From Cerasicoccus maritimus (GTDB lineage: Bacteria > Verrucomicrobiota > Verrucomicrobiia > Opitutales > Cerasicoccaceae): a DNA stretch of 64,000 bases. The position numbers were made by a program, and so were the translations under genes. The stretch lies in the NCBI GenBank assembly GCA_031296935.1, contig JAVDPD010000027.1:17883-81882 (forward strand). The letters run 5' to 3'. Of the stretch, positions 34,240-42,337 are shown one piece after another; the stretch's first letter is position 1; each line of letters starts with the position of its first letter. The notes under the pieces are model-generated. The model saw nothing but the letters and a program-made list of their open reading frames with translations, ran no database searches and had not been told where the DNA came from.

Positions 34240-34656
34240 CTAGTTTTCGGGCAGTTGCCAACCCAGTTCAGGCCATTTTTTGAAATCCCGGTCAAAGGAC
34301 ATGACTGCGTATCCTTTTTCGATCGCAAACCTCGCTTGGAAGGCGTCGAGGTAATCAACTGATTTGGTCTGGAGGTCATCCAACGCCGCAAGCGTTGCTT
34401 TGGCGTGTTCGAGGCGAATGCCAGGTCGCTGCAGAAATTCACTTAAGATTCTGGCGACGTGTTTGCGATCCTGCTCATAGTAGCTGGTCAGCACCCATAC
34501 GATTTCCGCAATGCAGCCGCTGGTGAAATACAGCAGGTAGTCGCCTGCCTCAGCTTTGGCAAATACTTCCTTGGCAATCGGCGAGAGTTTCTCGTGATCC
34601 CATTGCAATAGGCGAATCACGATATTGGCATCGCAGAGGAATACCGGTTTGCTCAT
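34240..34656 (-). CDS. vapC: VapC-type PIN-domain toxin
   Basis: 138 residues. PIN acidic residues appear in order: Asp9 (FLCDANIVIRLLQ), Glu in the middle (SGCIAEIVWVLTSYY), then Asp in SVDYLDAFQARFA and SFDRDFKKWPEL. PIN toxins are Mg-dependent RNases cutting tRNA or rRNA. The start overlaps the AbrB-like antitoxin stop by 4 nt. Together with 34653-34901 it forms a complete VapBC module that could stabilise the element. Confidence 0.88.
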   Translation of the reverse strand: MSKPVFLCDANIVIRLLQWDHEKLSPIAKEVFAKAEAGDYLLYFTSGCIAEIVWVLTSYYEQDRKHVARILSEFLQRPGIRLEHAKATLAALDDLQTKSVDYLDAFQARFAIEKGYAVMSFDRDFKKWPELGWQLPEN

Positions 34657-34901
34657 CGCTTCTTACCCTTAAGCGCGAGTGCTTTTGCGACAGCTTTTCG
34701 CTCCTGCGCCTTATTGGCGGCTGGACGCTTGCTTGGCAAAATCCCTGCAAAACGATCCAGGGAGCTATTCACTGATCGCATTATTACGTAGCCGTCCTTG
34801 GCTTCAAAAGCGATTTGCTGTTGCGGGTGCAAGTCGAGATACTCCCGTATTTCCTTGGGGATGGTTGTCTGCCCCTTACTGGTCATGGTTGAGATTGTCA
34901 T
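34653..34901 (-). CDS. vapB: VapB-type AbrB-fold antitoxin
   Basis: 82 residues. The N-terminus MTISTMTSKGQTTIPKEIRE, followed by YLDLHPQQQIAFEAKDGYVI, is the swapped-hairpin AbrB/VapB DNA-binding fold; the basic tail (PAANKAQERKAVAKALALKG) would bind the toxin. It precedes VapC as usual. A 9-bp inverted repeat TTTCCTTAC/GTAAGGAAA lies 32-60 nt upstream and may be the operator. Confidence 0.88.
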   Translation of the reverse strand: MTISTMTSKGQTTIPKEIREYLDLHPQQQIAFEAKDGYVIMRSVNSSLDRFAGILPSKRPAANKAQERKAVAKALALKGKKR

Positions 34902-34932
34902 AATCTTTAGAATTATTCTTACTTTATATAGT

Positions 34933-34961
34933 TTTCCTTACATTTTCAAGTAGTAAGGAAA
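34933..34961. promoter_or_regulatory. Inverted repeat upstream of vapB
   Basis: TTTCCTTAC (34933-34941) and GTAAGGAAA (34953-34961) form a perfect 9-bp inverted repeat separated by 11 nt, in AT-rich DNA with ACTTTATATA between it and the gene. Plausible operator for the VapBC complex. Confidence 0.5.
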
Positions 34962-35008
34962 CCTTTCGTGGTAAGAGTGCCTGAAACCGCCACACCGGTT
35001 GCGCCGCT

Positions 35009-35764
35009 ATGCTTGCGATGCAACTTTCTGGAAAATCGCTCTTTTTACAGTCGTTGGCTGAGTATCGGTGCTTAACGGTTCGCCAGAGTGTGGCGGCGGG
35101 ACTTGCCAGTGAGCAGATGACTCGGCGCTATGCTCGCACATTGACTGCCATTGGGCTGATTCGAAGTGGTGCCTGGCAAACTCCAGATGGCAAGGGTCGG
35201 CCAGAGAATATGCTGGCAGTAACCCTCAAGGGCCTTGGGGAGTTGGGCCTGTCAGGCAAGGAACTGGAATCCCGCTGCTATTCCCACCAGTATCATCTCA
35301 ATTGGGTGCGTATCTGGCTGATGCAGTTATCGGAGCGGTATCCGGGGCTTGCAGTGCAATTCCGGCGCGGTTCCTTGGATACACTGTGGCCGGATGGAAT
35401 TGTCATCCTGACGCATGAAGGCAAATCACTCCTGTTTTTCCTGGAGATAGATATGGGGACTGAGTCGCTAGCGGTGCTTGAGGAGAAACTGGTGGCCTAC
35501 CGTGATTCGTTTCTGGCGGGCAGCTATAAACAGTTCGGAGAGTCGTGTCGCGGGTTCCGGGTGCTGCTGGTATGTCAGGAATGGAAGCGACTTCGCGGTG
35601 TTGCTCGTGTTTGCCAGAAGATGGCTCCGCTACCCTTTGTCTGGCTCACTGAATATAAGTCCTTGGCGCAGGCGGGTGCCGGAGCTGCAGTGTGGAGTCG
35701 GGGTGGCGAACTGAAACCGCAATTCAGTATCCTAGGATCGTTGGCCAAATTAGGGGCGCTTTGA
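35009..35764 (+). CDS. Replication-relaxation family protein
   Basis: 251 residues. A winged-helix N-terminal half (SLAEYRCLTVRQSVAAGLAS, RRYARTLTAIGLIRSGAWQT, then LAVTLKGLGELGLSGKELES) is followed by a domain with DGIVILTHEGKSLLFFLEID and EEKLVAYRDSFLAGSYKQFG. This matches the replication-relaxation family encoded on conjugative plasmids and ICEs next to transfer genes. Start could be ATG 35009 or 35018. Likely acts on transfer or replication of the element. Confidence 0.75.
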   Translation: MLAMQLSGKSLFLQSLAEYRCLTVRQSVAAGLASEQMTRRYARTLTAIGLIRSGAWQTPDGKGRPENMLAVTLKGLGELGLSGKELESRCYSHQYHLNWVRIWLMQLSERYPGLAVQFRRGSLDTLWPDGIVILTHEGKSLLFFLEIDMGTESLAVLEEKLVAYRDSFLAGSYKQFGESCRGFRVLLVCQEWKRLRGVARVCQKMAPLPFVWLTEYKSLAQAGAGAAVWSRGGELKPQFSILGSLAKLGAL

Positions 35765-35902
35765 TATTTTTTAGGTAGCCTATTCACTTCGCTCAGATTG
35801 CCTACGGTTGGTTCGTGTGTAACTGCTGAATATAGCATGATACATGATTATCAGATTTTTATGGTAGATTTATGATTGTATTAGATATTTTATGGAGATT
35901 CC

Positions 35903-36889
35903 ATGAAAACTACTATACTCATAACCTGTATTCACATTAACGCCATTGCCGGCTTTGCGGCAGTGAACTTCGATATGGCCATTGTTGGCGATATTGGCAA
36001 TCCGGCCTATGCGGCTCCTCAAGGTGATTTTGGTTCGGTTCCCTATCAATATTCGATCTCAAAACATGAAGTAACGACAACACAATATGCTGAGTTTTTG
36101 AATGCTGTGGCCAAAACTGATACGCACAGCCTTTATAGTAATGGAATGCAAACCGACGGATCGTTAAACGGCATTCAACGTACTGGCAGTAGTGGTAGTT
36201 TTGTCTACATGCCGACTGCCGGACACGAAAATCGTCCCATTAGTTTCGTGAGCTTCTGGGATGCGACTCGTTTTGCGAATTGGTTGTCAAATGGACAACC
36301 GACTGGCTCTCAGTCTGCCGCCACAACGGAGGATGGCGCTTACACGCTCGGTGGCGTAACAAATCCGAGCAACTTATCAGTGACGCGAAACACCATTAAC
36401 CCCAATACTGGAAGCGCTGCGGGTCTATACTTCATTCCTTCTGAGGATGAGTGGTTTAAGGCGGCTTATTACAATTCCGCGACATCGTCATACTACCTCT
36501 ATCCAACAGCCAGTGATATACAGCCAATTGCCGAAAATCCACCAGGGGGAACAAATTCAGCCAATTATGGAACGCCTGGTAGCACATTTACCGCCGTGGG
36601 GGCTTATGAAAACACTCTTAGCCCTTACGGACTTTACGACATGGCAGGCAATGCGTGGGAATATAACGAAGGTATTGTTTCAACTACAAATCGCTCTTTT
36701 CGAGGAAGCTCGAATGGTGATATGGGAAACAGTAATTTGACACGCGACTTTCAAAATAACGGTAATGCCAGCCTAGACTTAAGGGAGGTCGGTTTTCGAG
36801 TGTCGCAAGTGCCCGAGCCCCAAACTTGGGCTATCTTTAGTGGGCTAGTTGCTTTCGGATTGGCTTGGATTCGTCATCGTCGATCTTGA
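35903..36889 (+). CDS. PEP-CTERM protein with formylglycine-generating enzyme-like (SUMF1) domain
   Basis: 328 residues. A signal peptide leads to the FGE/SUMF1-type domain: SKHEVTTTQYAEFLNAVAKT, ENRPISFVSFWDATRFANWL, YFIPSEDEWFKAAYYNS, SPYGLYDMAGNAWEYNEGIV, SFRGSSN and LREVGFRVSQVPEPQTW. The final VPEPQTWAIFSGLVAFGLAW plus basic tail is a PEP-CTERM anchor. Many such secreted FGE-like proteins of Verrucomicrobia are not true sulfatase activators. TGGAGA precedes the ATG (SD-like). A strong terminator follows at 36920. Host-like cargo in the element. Confidence 0.88.
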   Translation: MKTTILITCIHINAIAGFAAVNFDMAIVGDIGNPAYAAPQGDFGSVPYQYSISKHEVTTTQYAEFLNAVAKTDTHSLYSNGMQTDGSLNGIQRTGSSGSFVYMPTAGHENRPISFVSFWDATRFANWLSNGQPTGSQSAATTEDGAYTLGGVTNPSNLSVTRNTINPNTGSAAGLYFIPSEDEWFKAAYYNSATSSYYLYPTASDIQPIAENPPGGTNSANYGTPGSTFTAVGAYENTLSPYGLYDMAGNAWEYNEGIVSTTNRSFRGSSNGDMGNSNLTRDFQNNGNASLDLREVGFRVSQVPEPQTWAIFSGLVAFGLAWIRHRRS

Positions 36890-36919
36890 TTGCCATAGTG
36901 TTATGTTCCATCGTTTTCT

Positions 36920-36944
36920 GGCCCGGAGAAATCCGGGCCTTTTT
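36920..36944 (+). terminator. Rho-independent terminator
   Basis: GGCCCGGA (36920-36927) pairs with TCCGGGCC (36932-36939) around GAAA and is followed by TTTTT (36940-36944). It ends the PEP-CTERM/FGE gene. Confidence 0.9.
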
Positions 36945-37107
36945 GGTAATGATTTGCTGTTATCGAATGGCGTTATTGCGGTAGTACCATATGCATGCTC
37001 GATTAATTTCAGGCTTAGATGATTGTTCTTGGTGATGCTTTTGTTCGGTCAGCGGCTCCCAGTGATTTGGCGCAAGTGTTTTTACTTGGAAGTGGTCCTG
37101 CTTTTAC

Positions 37108-37503
37108 ATGGACGACATATTTGAAGACATTGCCCAAAACTGTTTTGGGATCGAAACGCTCGAATCCAGAAAAATGGATGCCCTCGACTTTCCGACCTGC
37201 TCGGTCTGGGACCTGCGTGAGGGACTGGAAGCCGCATACCGTAAAGGGCTGGAGGATCAAGTGGTGGTTCTCGGAGCCGGTACCATGTTTGGATTTAAGC
37301 GCAACGCGGTTATCCGAGCCTTATCGACCAGTCACAGAATGGCTACGGCAACCATTGCGGCTGCCATGCAGTCATTTGGGCTGCAATACGAAGCAGAAGA
37401 CTTGAGGCGAATCGCATCGCACGATGGCTATCGAGCGACATTGACCGGAGAACAGCATTTTTTGCTTTGCGAACGGGCTGAATTGTATTCGCGGGTGAAA
37501 TAG
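37108..37503 (+). CDS. Conserved mobile-element hypothetical protein (DUF6900-like style)
   Basis: 131 residues. The N-terminus MDDIFEDIAQNCFGIETLES, with RKMDALDFPTCSVWDLREGL and EAAYRKGLE, matches a small conserved family common on ICEs and plasmids of Bacteroidota and Firmicutes that carries an ETLE.R..D.LDF..V.VW..R..LEAA pattern; the DUF number is from memory. The C-terminal half is unique to this protein (HRMATATIAAAMQSFGLQYE). No SD. Next gene is the primase, 30 nt away, so it likely belongs to the replication unit. Confidence 0.6.
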   Translation: MDDIFEDIAQNCFGIETLESRKMDALDFPTCSVWDLREGLEAAYRKGLEDQVVVLGAGTMFGFKRNAVIRALSTSHRMATATIAAAMQSFGLQYEAEDLRRIASHDGYRATLTGEQHFLLCERAELYSRVK

Positions 37504-37533
37504 TCTGCTGGCAAGTGCCGCTGGTATGGGTAA

Positions 37534-38583
37534 ATGGCGAATTATTATTCTCGGGAACAGCTGGACGCGCTCAAAGGACGCGTTGATTTGGCTGCGTATG
37601 TGCAGCACAGCGGAATTGCCGAGTTGAAGCGGGTTGGAGCCCGGTATCGGGGACACTGTCCGCTTCATGATGATGGCACACCATCGTTCTACGTCGATTC
37701 GACGCATTCGGGTTATTATTGTTTTGGCTGCCAGGCAAAGGGTGATGTGTTTGCCCTGACTCAGGAGCATTTTGGATTGAGTTTCAATGAGGCGGTGGAG
37801 CGGGTCCGAGCTTTCGCTTGTGGTCATCCCATCGAAAGTATGCCTCCTAAGCCAGTCGAGCCCGACCTTCCGCAACCATTAACTTTGGCGGATACGTTGG
37901 CCTTGGAACAGGCCGCTGCATATTACCAGCGCCAGTTGAGCAATAGCGAGATTGTGCAAGACTACCTGGCTTCCCGAAAAATCATGCCAAGTGCTATCGA
38001 GGATTTTGACTTGGGGTATGGCATAGGATTTTTGGCGAAGGCTTTGCCCAAGAACGCCAAGCGATTGACCCAATTGGGACTGGTGACCCAGAAAGGACAG
38101 GATGCGTTCTTTGGACGAATCACCGTTCCCATTCGTGATGCGTCAGGGACCGTGAGGCAATTCTATGGACGAAGCGTGAAGGAGCAGTATAAGCACCGCT
38201 ATCTGTCTCGCCCTCACCAAACCTTGTTCAATCCTCAAGCGTTGGATGAGAAGACGGTGATTCTGTGCGAATCGATTATTGATGCACTGACATGCTATGG
38301 GCTGGGGTTTGAGAATACGGTTTCAATTTATGGGGCGCATGGCATGAAAACGCAATACACGGAGCAAATGGCTCAGGCAGGTGTCAAGAAGGTAATTTTG
38401 GCGTACGATGCGGATAAGGCAGGTGACACTGGCGCCTCTCAAGCAGCGGAGATGCTTGATGAATGTGGGGTCAGAACCAGCCGCTTGCAGTTGCCTCGGG
38501 GATTGGATGTTAACCGACTGGCGGTGGAGTCCAGTCATGCGCGGCAGGCGCTAGAAGGGCTGGTGCGAGAGGCTCAGCGATAG
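37534..38583 (+). CDS. DnaG-type primase (CHC2 zinc finger plus TOPRIM)
   Basis: 349 residues. The zinc-binding CHC2 module is RGHCPLHDDGTPSF with Cys42/His45 and YYCFGCQAKGDVF with Cys63/Cys66. A TOPRIM domain follows: FFGRITVPIRDASGTVRQFY, ILCESIIDALTCYG (catalytic Glu) and ILAYDADKAGDTGASQAAEM (DxD). It lacks the C-terminal helicase-binding domain of host DnaG, as in plasmid, ICE and phage primases. Synthesises RNA primers for element replication or after transfer. Probably co-transcribed with 37108. Confidence 0.88.
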   Translation: MANYYSREQLDALKGRVDLAAYVQHSGIAELKRVGARYRGHCPLHDDGTPSFYVDSTHSGYYCFGCQAKGDVFALTQEHFGLSFNEAVERVRAFACGHPIESMPPKPVEPDLPQPLTLADTLALEQAAAYYQRQLSNSEIVQDYLASRKIMPSAIEDFDLGYGIGFLAKALPKNAKRLTQLGLVTQKGQDAFFGRITVPIRDASGTVRQFYGRSVKEQYKHRYLSRPHQTLFNPQALDEKTVILCESIIDALTCYGLGFENTVSIYGAHGMKTQYTEQMAQAGVKKVILAYDADKAGDTGASQAAEMLDECGVRTSRLQLPRGLDVNRLAVESSHARQALEGLVREAQR

Positions 38584-38751
38584 TCAGGCTCATGCGGTTC
38601 GTGCGCTCAATAATTCTAATAGTAGTAAACGTGATGCCTTATGATTGGATTTTAGTTCATAAGAATGGCGTGTTTCTTACTTTTTAGATCGCATTTACGG
38701 ATAATTTACTATGTTTGAAAAGCCAGCTCCGATACTGGGCAATTTCTGGGG

Positions 38752-39372
38752 ATGGTCATCAAACACACAGTGTTTGCTTTGGACTGCAGCGAAAGCATGT
38801 TGCAGCGCGACTACTTTCCCAGTCGCCTGGGTGGGGCAGCTCTGGTAACGCGGACATTGCACCAGGACCTGTTGCAAAAATCGCACACTGAATCCATTGG
38901 GGTGGTGGCGTTTGGCTCCGAGGCGGAGGTGGTGTGTCCACTGACTTCGCCCAACAAATGCGAGGATCTGCGTGAGGCAGTGGAGTCTCTTTCTGGTATG
39001 GGTAAGACCAATCTCAGCCTGGGCTTGATGTTGGCGGCCAAACTGCTTGAGCAGTCGGGCATCAATTCTCATGCGCAGATTCTGCTGCTGAGCGATGGCT
39101 GGCATGATGAGGGACGACTTGATCCGGTGGACGCATCAAATAAAATCGCTGCGATGGGGATCACGATTGGTTGCATTGGCATTGCTGGTGACCCCGGCAG
39201 TGTTGATGTTAATCGCCTGCAAAAGATTGCCTCTCCAACCAAAACCGGCAGACGCTACTGTTTTATCAAAAACGCTTTTGCGATGGGAGCTTTGGAGCGT
39301 TCTTCCGTCATTGCGACTGATGGCATTTTGACTGCGGGGATCTTTTCCGAAGGATACCGCCGCATCCAGTAA
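38752..39372 (+). CDS. VWA-domain protein
   Basis: 206 residues. The von Willebrand A fold shows the MIDAS metal site as FALDCSESM (DxSxS) at about 8-16, then GMGKTNLSLGLMLAAKLLEQ (MIDAS Thr, about 84) and ILLLSDGWHDEGRLDP (MIDAS Asp). Such domains bind partner proteins through a metal ion and often pair with AAA+ or protease modules; a Lon-like gene follows 3 kb downstream. An open frame starting at ATG 38711 (MFEKPAPILGNFWG) would join this frame if one G were missing in the G run at 38748-38751, so the start may be earlier. Natural in the VWA family to start near MVIKHTVFALDCSES. Confidence 0.8.
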   Translation: MVIKHTVFALDCSESMLQRDYFPSRLGGAALVTRTLHQDLLQKSHTESIGVVAFGSEAEVVCPLTSPNKCEDLREAVESLSGMGKTNLSLGLMLAAKLLEQSGINSHAQILLLSDGWHDEGRLDPVDASNKIAAMGITIGCIGIAGDPGSVDVNRLQKIASPTKTGRRYCFIKNAFAMGALERSSVIATDGILTAGIFSEGYRRIQ

Positions 39373-39395
39373 CGATCGAACAACCACGACGCACT

Positions 39396-39599
39396 ATGAA
39401 AGATACACAATACGAATCCACTGACACGACTACCATCAACACGCCCGAGACCTCGGTAACCTGCACCTGTGAGGAGGATCATCATCACGGCTACGGTTCA
39501 TGCGGTTCATCCTGTCCCGAATGTTGGTCGAATGTCTGTGAAAAGCCATCGGGTCATGGTGGGCCGCATGCCTGCTGGGTCTGTAAGCAGACATGGTAA
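39396..39599 (+). CDS. Small Cys/His-rich protein (probably zinc-binding)
   Basis: 67 residues with 9 Cys and 5 His after an acidic Thr-rich N-terminus: CTCEEDHHHGYGSCGSSCPE, CWSNVCEKPSGHG and CWVCKQTW. Pairs CxxC and HHH suggest one or two zinc sites. It lies between the VWA gene and the 187-aa gene in an apparent operon. No family recognised. Confidence 0.55.
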   Translation: MKDTQYESTDTTTINTPETSVTCTCEEDHHHGYGSCGSSCPECWSNVCEKPSGHGGPHACWVCKQTW

Positions 39600-39608
39600 T
39601 CGTATCCC

Positions 39609-40172
39609 ATGAGAACGATTGAACACATTAAGCGTGAGCTGGAGCCTCGGGCCTTGCTCTCGGTCAGTAACGCGCATGACGATGCGCGGATTTCGTATCG
39701 CCTGGATTCCAACACGGTTCAGGATATGCACGAGTTTATCTCGGTCATTGGCGATTACCTGAATTATCACCATGAAACTTGCCTGGGAGGACGGTTGCCC
39801 GACTTTCAAGCGGAGGAAATGGCCAAGGAAATTGTCGAGCGTCACCACAAACGCAGTGGGGGCAACCTGCTCAGCGCTTACACGCAAGCCAATACCGGAC
39901 TCAATGGCGGAATGCGAAAAATTCTGGATGTGATTGCCGATGAGCTTCGCGAGGATGCGCTGCGACGCTACACCAATCATGTGCTGGATACGTATGTCAC
40001 GCCCAATGCCTGGCCGGAGAAGGTGGCGCTGATTCGTGAGCTGGTTGCTGTCCTGAAACTGGATGGCGCGGATACGGATCATCCCGAGCGATACGCCAGT
40101 GATTACAAGGCGCTGATTGAGACCTATCTGCGCAACCTTCGCCGCACCGAGGAAGCCTTCTTTCGGATGTAA
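39609..40172 (+). CDS. Hypothetical helical protein
   Basis: 187 residues, helical, with charged N-terminus (RTIEHIKRELEPRALLSVSN) and conserved-looking HHETCLGGRLPDFQAEEMAK and PNAWPEKVALIRELVAVLKL. No membrane segment. It is followed directly by the next gene (stop TAA then ATG). Its neighbour at 40173 resembles it in some parts (TCLGGRLPD versus YGGRLERD), hinting at a shared origin. Confidence 0.6.
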   Translation: MRTIEHIKRELEPRALLSVSNAHDDARISYRLDSNTVQDMHEFISVIGDYLNYHHETCLGGRLPDFQAEEMAKEIVERHHKRSGGNLLSAYTQANTGLNGGMRKILDVIADELREDALRRYTNHVLDTYVTPNAWPEKVALIRELVAVLKLDGADTDHPERYASDYKALIETYLRNLRRTEEAFFRM

Positions 40173-40799
40173 ATGAGGCCGGAGCTTGCACAGTTCCTGG
40201 AGGAGATTCTTCTCTGCCACCGCAAGTCGCAGGCGCTGATCAATGAGCGTTTCCTGGCGCTTGAGGGCAACGATTGGCGGGTGTGTTCTGAGGCTGAGTT
40301 TGTCGCGCTCCTACACCGGGTGACGGTTTATTTGTTGTATGGCGACTCGGTTAGCACTGATGGGCACACGCATGGCCTCAAGATTATCCAGGAACGATTG
40401 GAGAAAGTCTTTGGGGCAGCGCAGCGTCAGGTGGTGTTCGAAGCAATCGAAGGCCGGGGGCTGCGCAAGAGCGTCGAGCAATATGTCGATGCGGTTCAAC
40501 AGGAACTGGTGAGTGAACTGTTGTATGCGCTCATCGACAGTTACTTCGAGATCGCCTATGGCGGTCGATTGGAGCGTGATTATGACCTGATGCATCAGGA
40601 TGGCAGCGAGTACTTCGAGGAGCATCGCCTGCTTTTGCCATCTTCTATTTGGGAGCAGCGGGATACCTACATCAAGGGGTCCATGGTCGTTCAGCATCCC
40701 ATAACCGGTCAGGATGCTCTCAGGCCTCGTATGTGGGAAGTCTATGTTCGCCATCCCGAGTGGATGAACGCGCAACGCCAACCGCTGCTGTCACGATGA
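40173..40799 (+). CDS. Hypothetical protein in the VWA/Lon-like operon
   Basis: 208 residues starting immediately after the previous stop. Helix-rich: ELAQFLEEILLCHRKSQALI, KIIQERLEKVFGAAQRQVVF and VQQELVSELLYALIDSYFEI, followed by an acidic GGRLERDYDLMHQDGSEYFE. No catalytic motif or membrane helix seen. Overlaps the next start by 4 nt (ATGA), so it is co-translated. Role unknown. Confidence 0.6.
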   Translation: MRPELAQFLEEILLCHRKSQALINERFLALEGNDWRVCSEAEFVALLHRVTVYLLYGDSVSTDGHTHGLKIIQERLEKVFGAAQRQVVFEAIEGRGLRKSVEQYVDAVQQELVSELLYALIDSYFEIAYGGRLERDYDLMHQDGSEYFEEHRLLLPSSIWEQRDTYIKGSMVVQHPITGQDALRPRMWEVYVRHPEWMNAQRQPLLSR

Positions 40800-41864
40800 C
40801 GAAAGCCGTTCCCTTTCCCGGTCAATCTACTGTAGCAACAGACTATCCATCATTGCCGCTGTACACACTTCTGCGACTCATCGTGGATGATGCGAATCCC
40901 GAGGCGTTAGCGGAATTACACAACCGTCGCACGGTTTTTCAGCAGGAGGCCGGGCAACGGATGCTGTTCACGCAGTATCTGCACTCGCTACGGTCATGGG
41001 CCTTGTCACGCGGCTGGAGTCATGCCATTGTCGAGGGCGCGGCTGATCTGTGTCAGGAACGATTCTCCCGGTTGCCTGCCGATGGCCAGGGTGTGGATTG
41101 TCGCAATTATTTTCGGGCTGTCCTGATTCACTTCACCGGCAATGACGCTGCCTCCATTGGGCGTGAATACGAACTGGCTCGTCTGCTTGAGCGGATGGTC
41201 TTCCGGCATTTTTCGCTTTGCCTCAAGGAGGTGAAACGTTCGTTGCATTCCAGCCGCTATGTTTGGCGAATGGACTCTGGAACGCTCACACTGCGCTTTC
41301 CCCGGCATATTTCCGGGCGGGCTCGCCTTGCCTGGTTGGAAGAACATGCGCCAGATGCCGATGCCGCTCGTGTCGGGGAGCGGGATCGTATTCAGGCCCT
41401 GGTTGATGCGCATTTTGGATCGGGAGAGCCGGTGAGCTTGGATGATGGAGTAGGGCAGTTAGTGCTACCTCAGAGCGACATCCCCTCAAACATTGTGCAG
41501 CGGCTGGAATCACAGGGCTTGGCGCAGGCGGTGGCGGAAGAAAAAGCTGACCGAATCGATGAGCAACGAAGCGCCATTGCCGCTCTGGGGCCGTTGGCGG
41601 TGAGAGAGATGGTGCTGCGCATTTTTGAGGAGATCGCCGCTGGTGAGGTCAATGACCACCAGATTGCACAGGAGTACGGGATCACGAAACCAACGTATTC
41701 GAGGTGGGCAGGCTCTTCCTGGGAAATCAGGCGCACGGCAGGTTCCTGATCTGTGGCGCAACACCGCCCAAGTGCTGGCGCAACATGCCGCCTTTCGTGA
41801 GACAGCGGTTGCAGCCTCGGTATGGCCGGTCGTTGAATCCATCAATGAGGGAGGCCGGTCATGA
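40796..41864 (+). pseudogene. Sigma-factor-like regulator, frameshifted near 41721
   Basis: Coding starts at ATG 40796 (overlapping the previous stop). The N-terminal part LFTQYLHSLRSWALSRGWSH, CRNYFRAVLIHF is helical and recalls sigma-70 region 2; the C-terminus has HTH EVNDHQIAQEYGITKPTYSR. The frame ends at 41749 as WEIRRTAGS. Dropping one G in the GGGAAA at 41721-41726 continues into GARQVPDLWRNTAQVLAQHA and ends at 41864, exactly 4 nt into the next gene. ATG coupling and the HTH-to-PDLWRNT join make the restored form convincing. Possibly a dedicated sigma factor for the element promoters, which is inference. Confidence 0.6.
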
Positions 41865-42337
41865 GCGGAGAACTCGCATACATCGCCCGTCTGCAACAAG
41901 CCTACCGAAATGGCGCGAGTCGGGAGGAACTGGCCGCTGCGTTTGCCGCGATCAAGGATCTGGATCCCGAATCGCAGAGGCAGTTTGCTGACTTTATGGA
42001 AGTGGTTGCCGCTTCTGCTGAGTGTTCTGCGGCGCTGTCGGTAAACGATAACGAGGTTGCAAAGATCGATCTGCATGCTCGGGATGCGGCAATTGATCTG
42101 ACCGAACCCGGTCACTACACGCTCACGCTGTCAACTGGACGGGTTATCTGGAAGCAGCATCTTGACGCGAAAGAGTTATTTTTGGTGGACCATGACACGC
42201 TTCCGGTGGCTGCGGATACGGACGATGCCCAAGATCGGGTTTCGTTTGAAACCACACTCCTTGATGGCGAAATCATCCTTTCGCTGACTCCTGGCCTACA
42301 CCAGGGAACCCTTCGCATCCAATGGCAAGCCGGGTAA
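41861..42337 (+). CDS. Hypothetical protein (158 aa)
   Basis: 158 residues. An N-terminal helical part (AYIARLQQAYRNGASREELA, QRQFADFMEVVAASAECSAA) is followed by a beta-rich C-terminal part (GHYTLTLSTGRVIWKQHLDA, EIILSLTPGLHQGTLRIQWQ). The helical half resembles an anti-sigma or zf-HC2-like N-terminus, and the position directly behind the sigma-like gene supports an anti-sigma role, but the Cys/His pattern is missing. Overlaps the next gene by 16 nt. Confidence 0.55.
   Translation: MSGELAYIARLQQAYRNGASREELAAAFAAIKDLDPESQRQFADFMEVVAASAECSAALSVNDNEVAKIDLHARDAAIDLTEPGHYTLTLSTGRVIWKQHLDAKELFLVDHDTLPVAADTDDAQDRVSFETTLLDGEIILSLTPGLHQGTLRIQWQAG

Noticed and set aside
38695-39105. Minus-strand open frames across the VWA gene
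   Set aside because: The plus-strand VWA protein has MIDAS residues in order; the minus reading has no motif.
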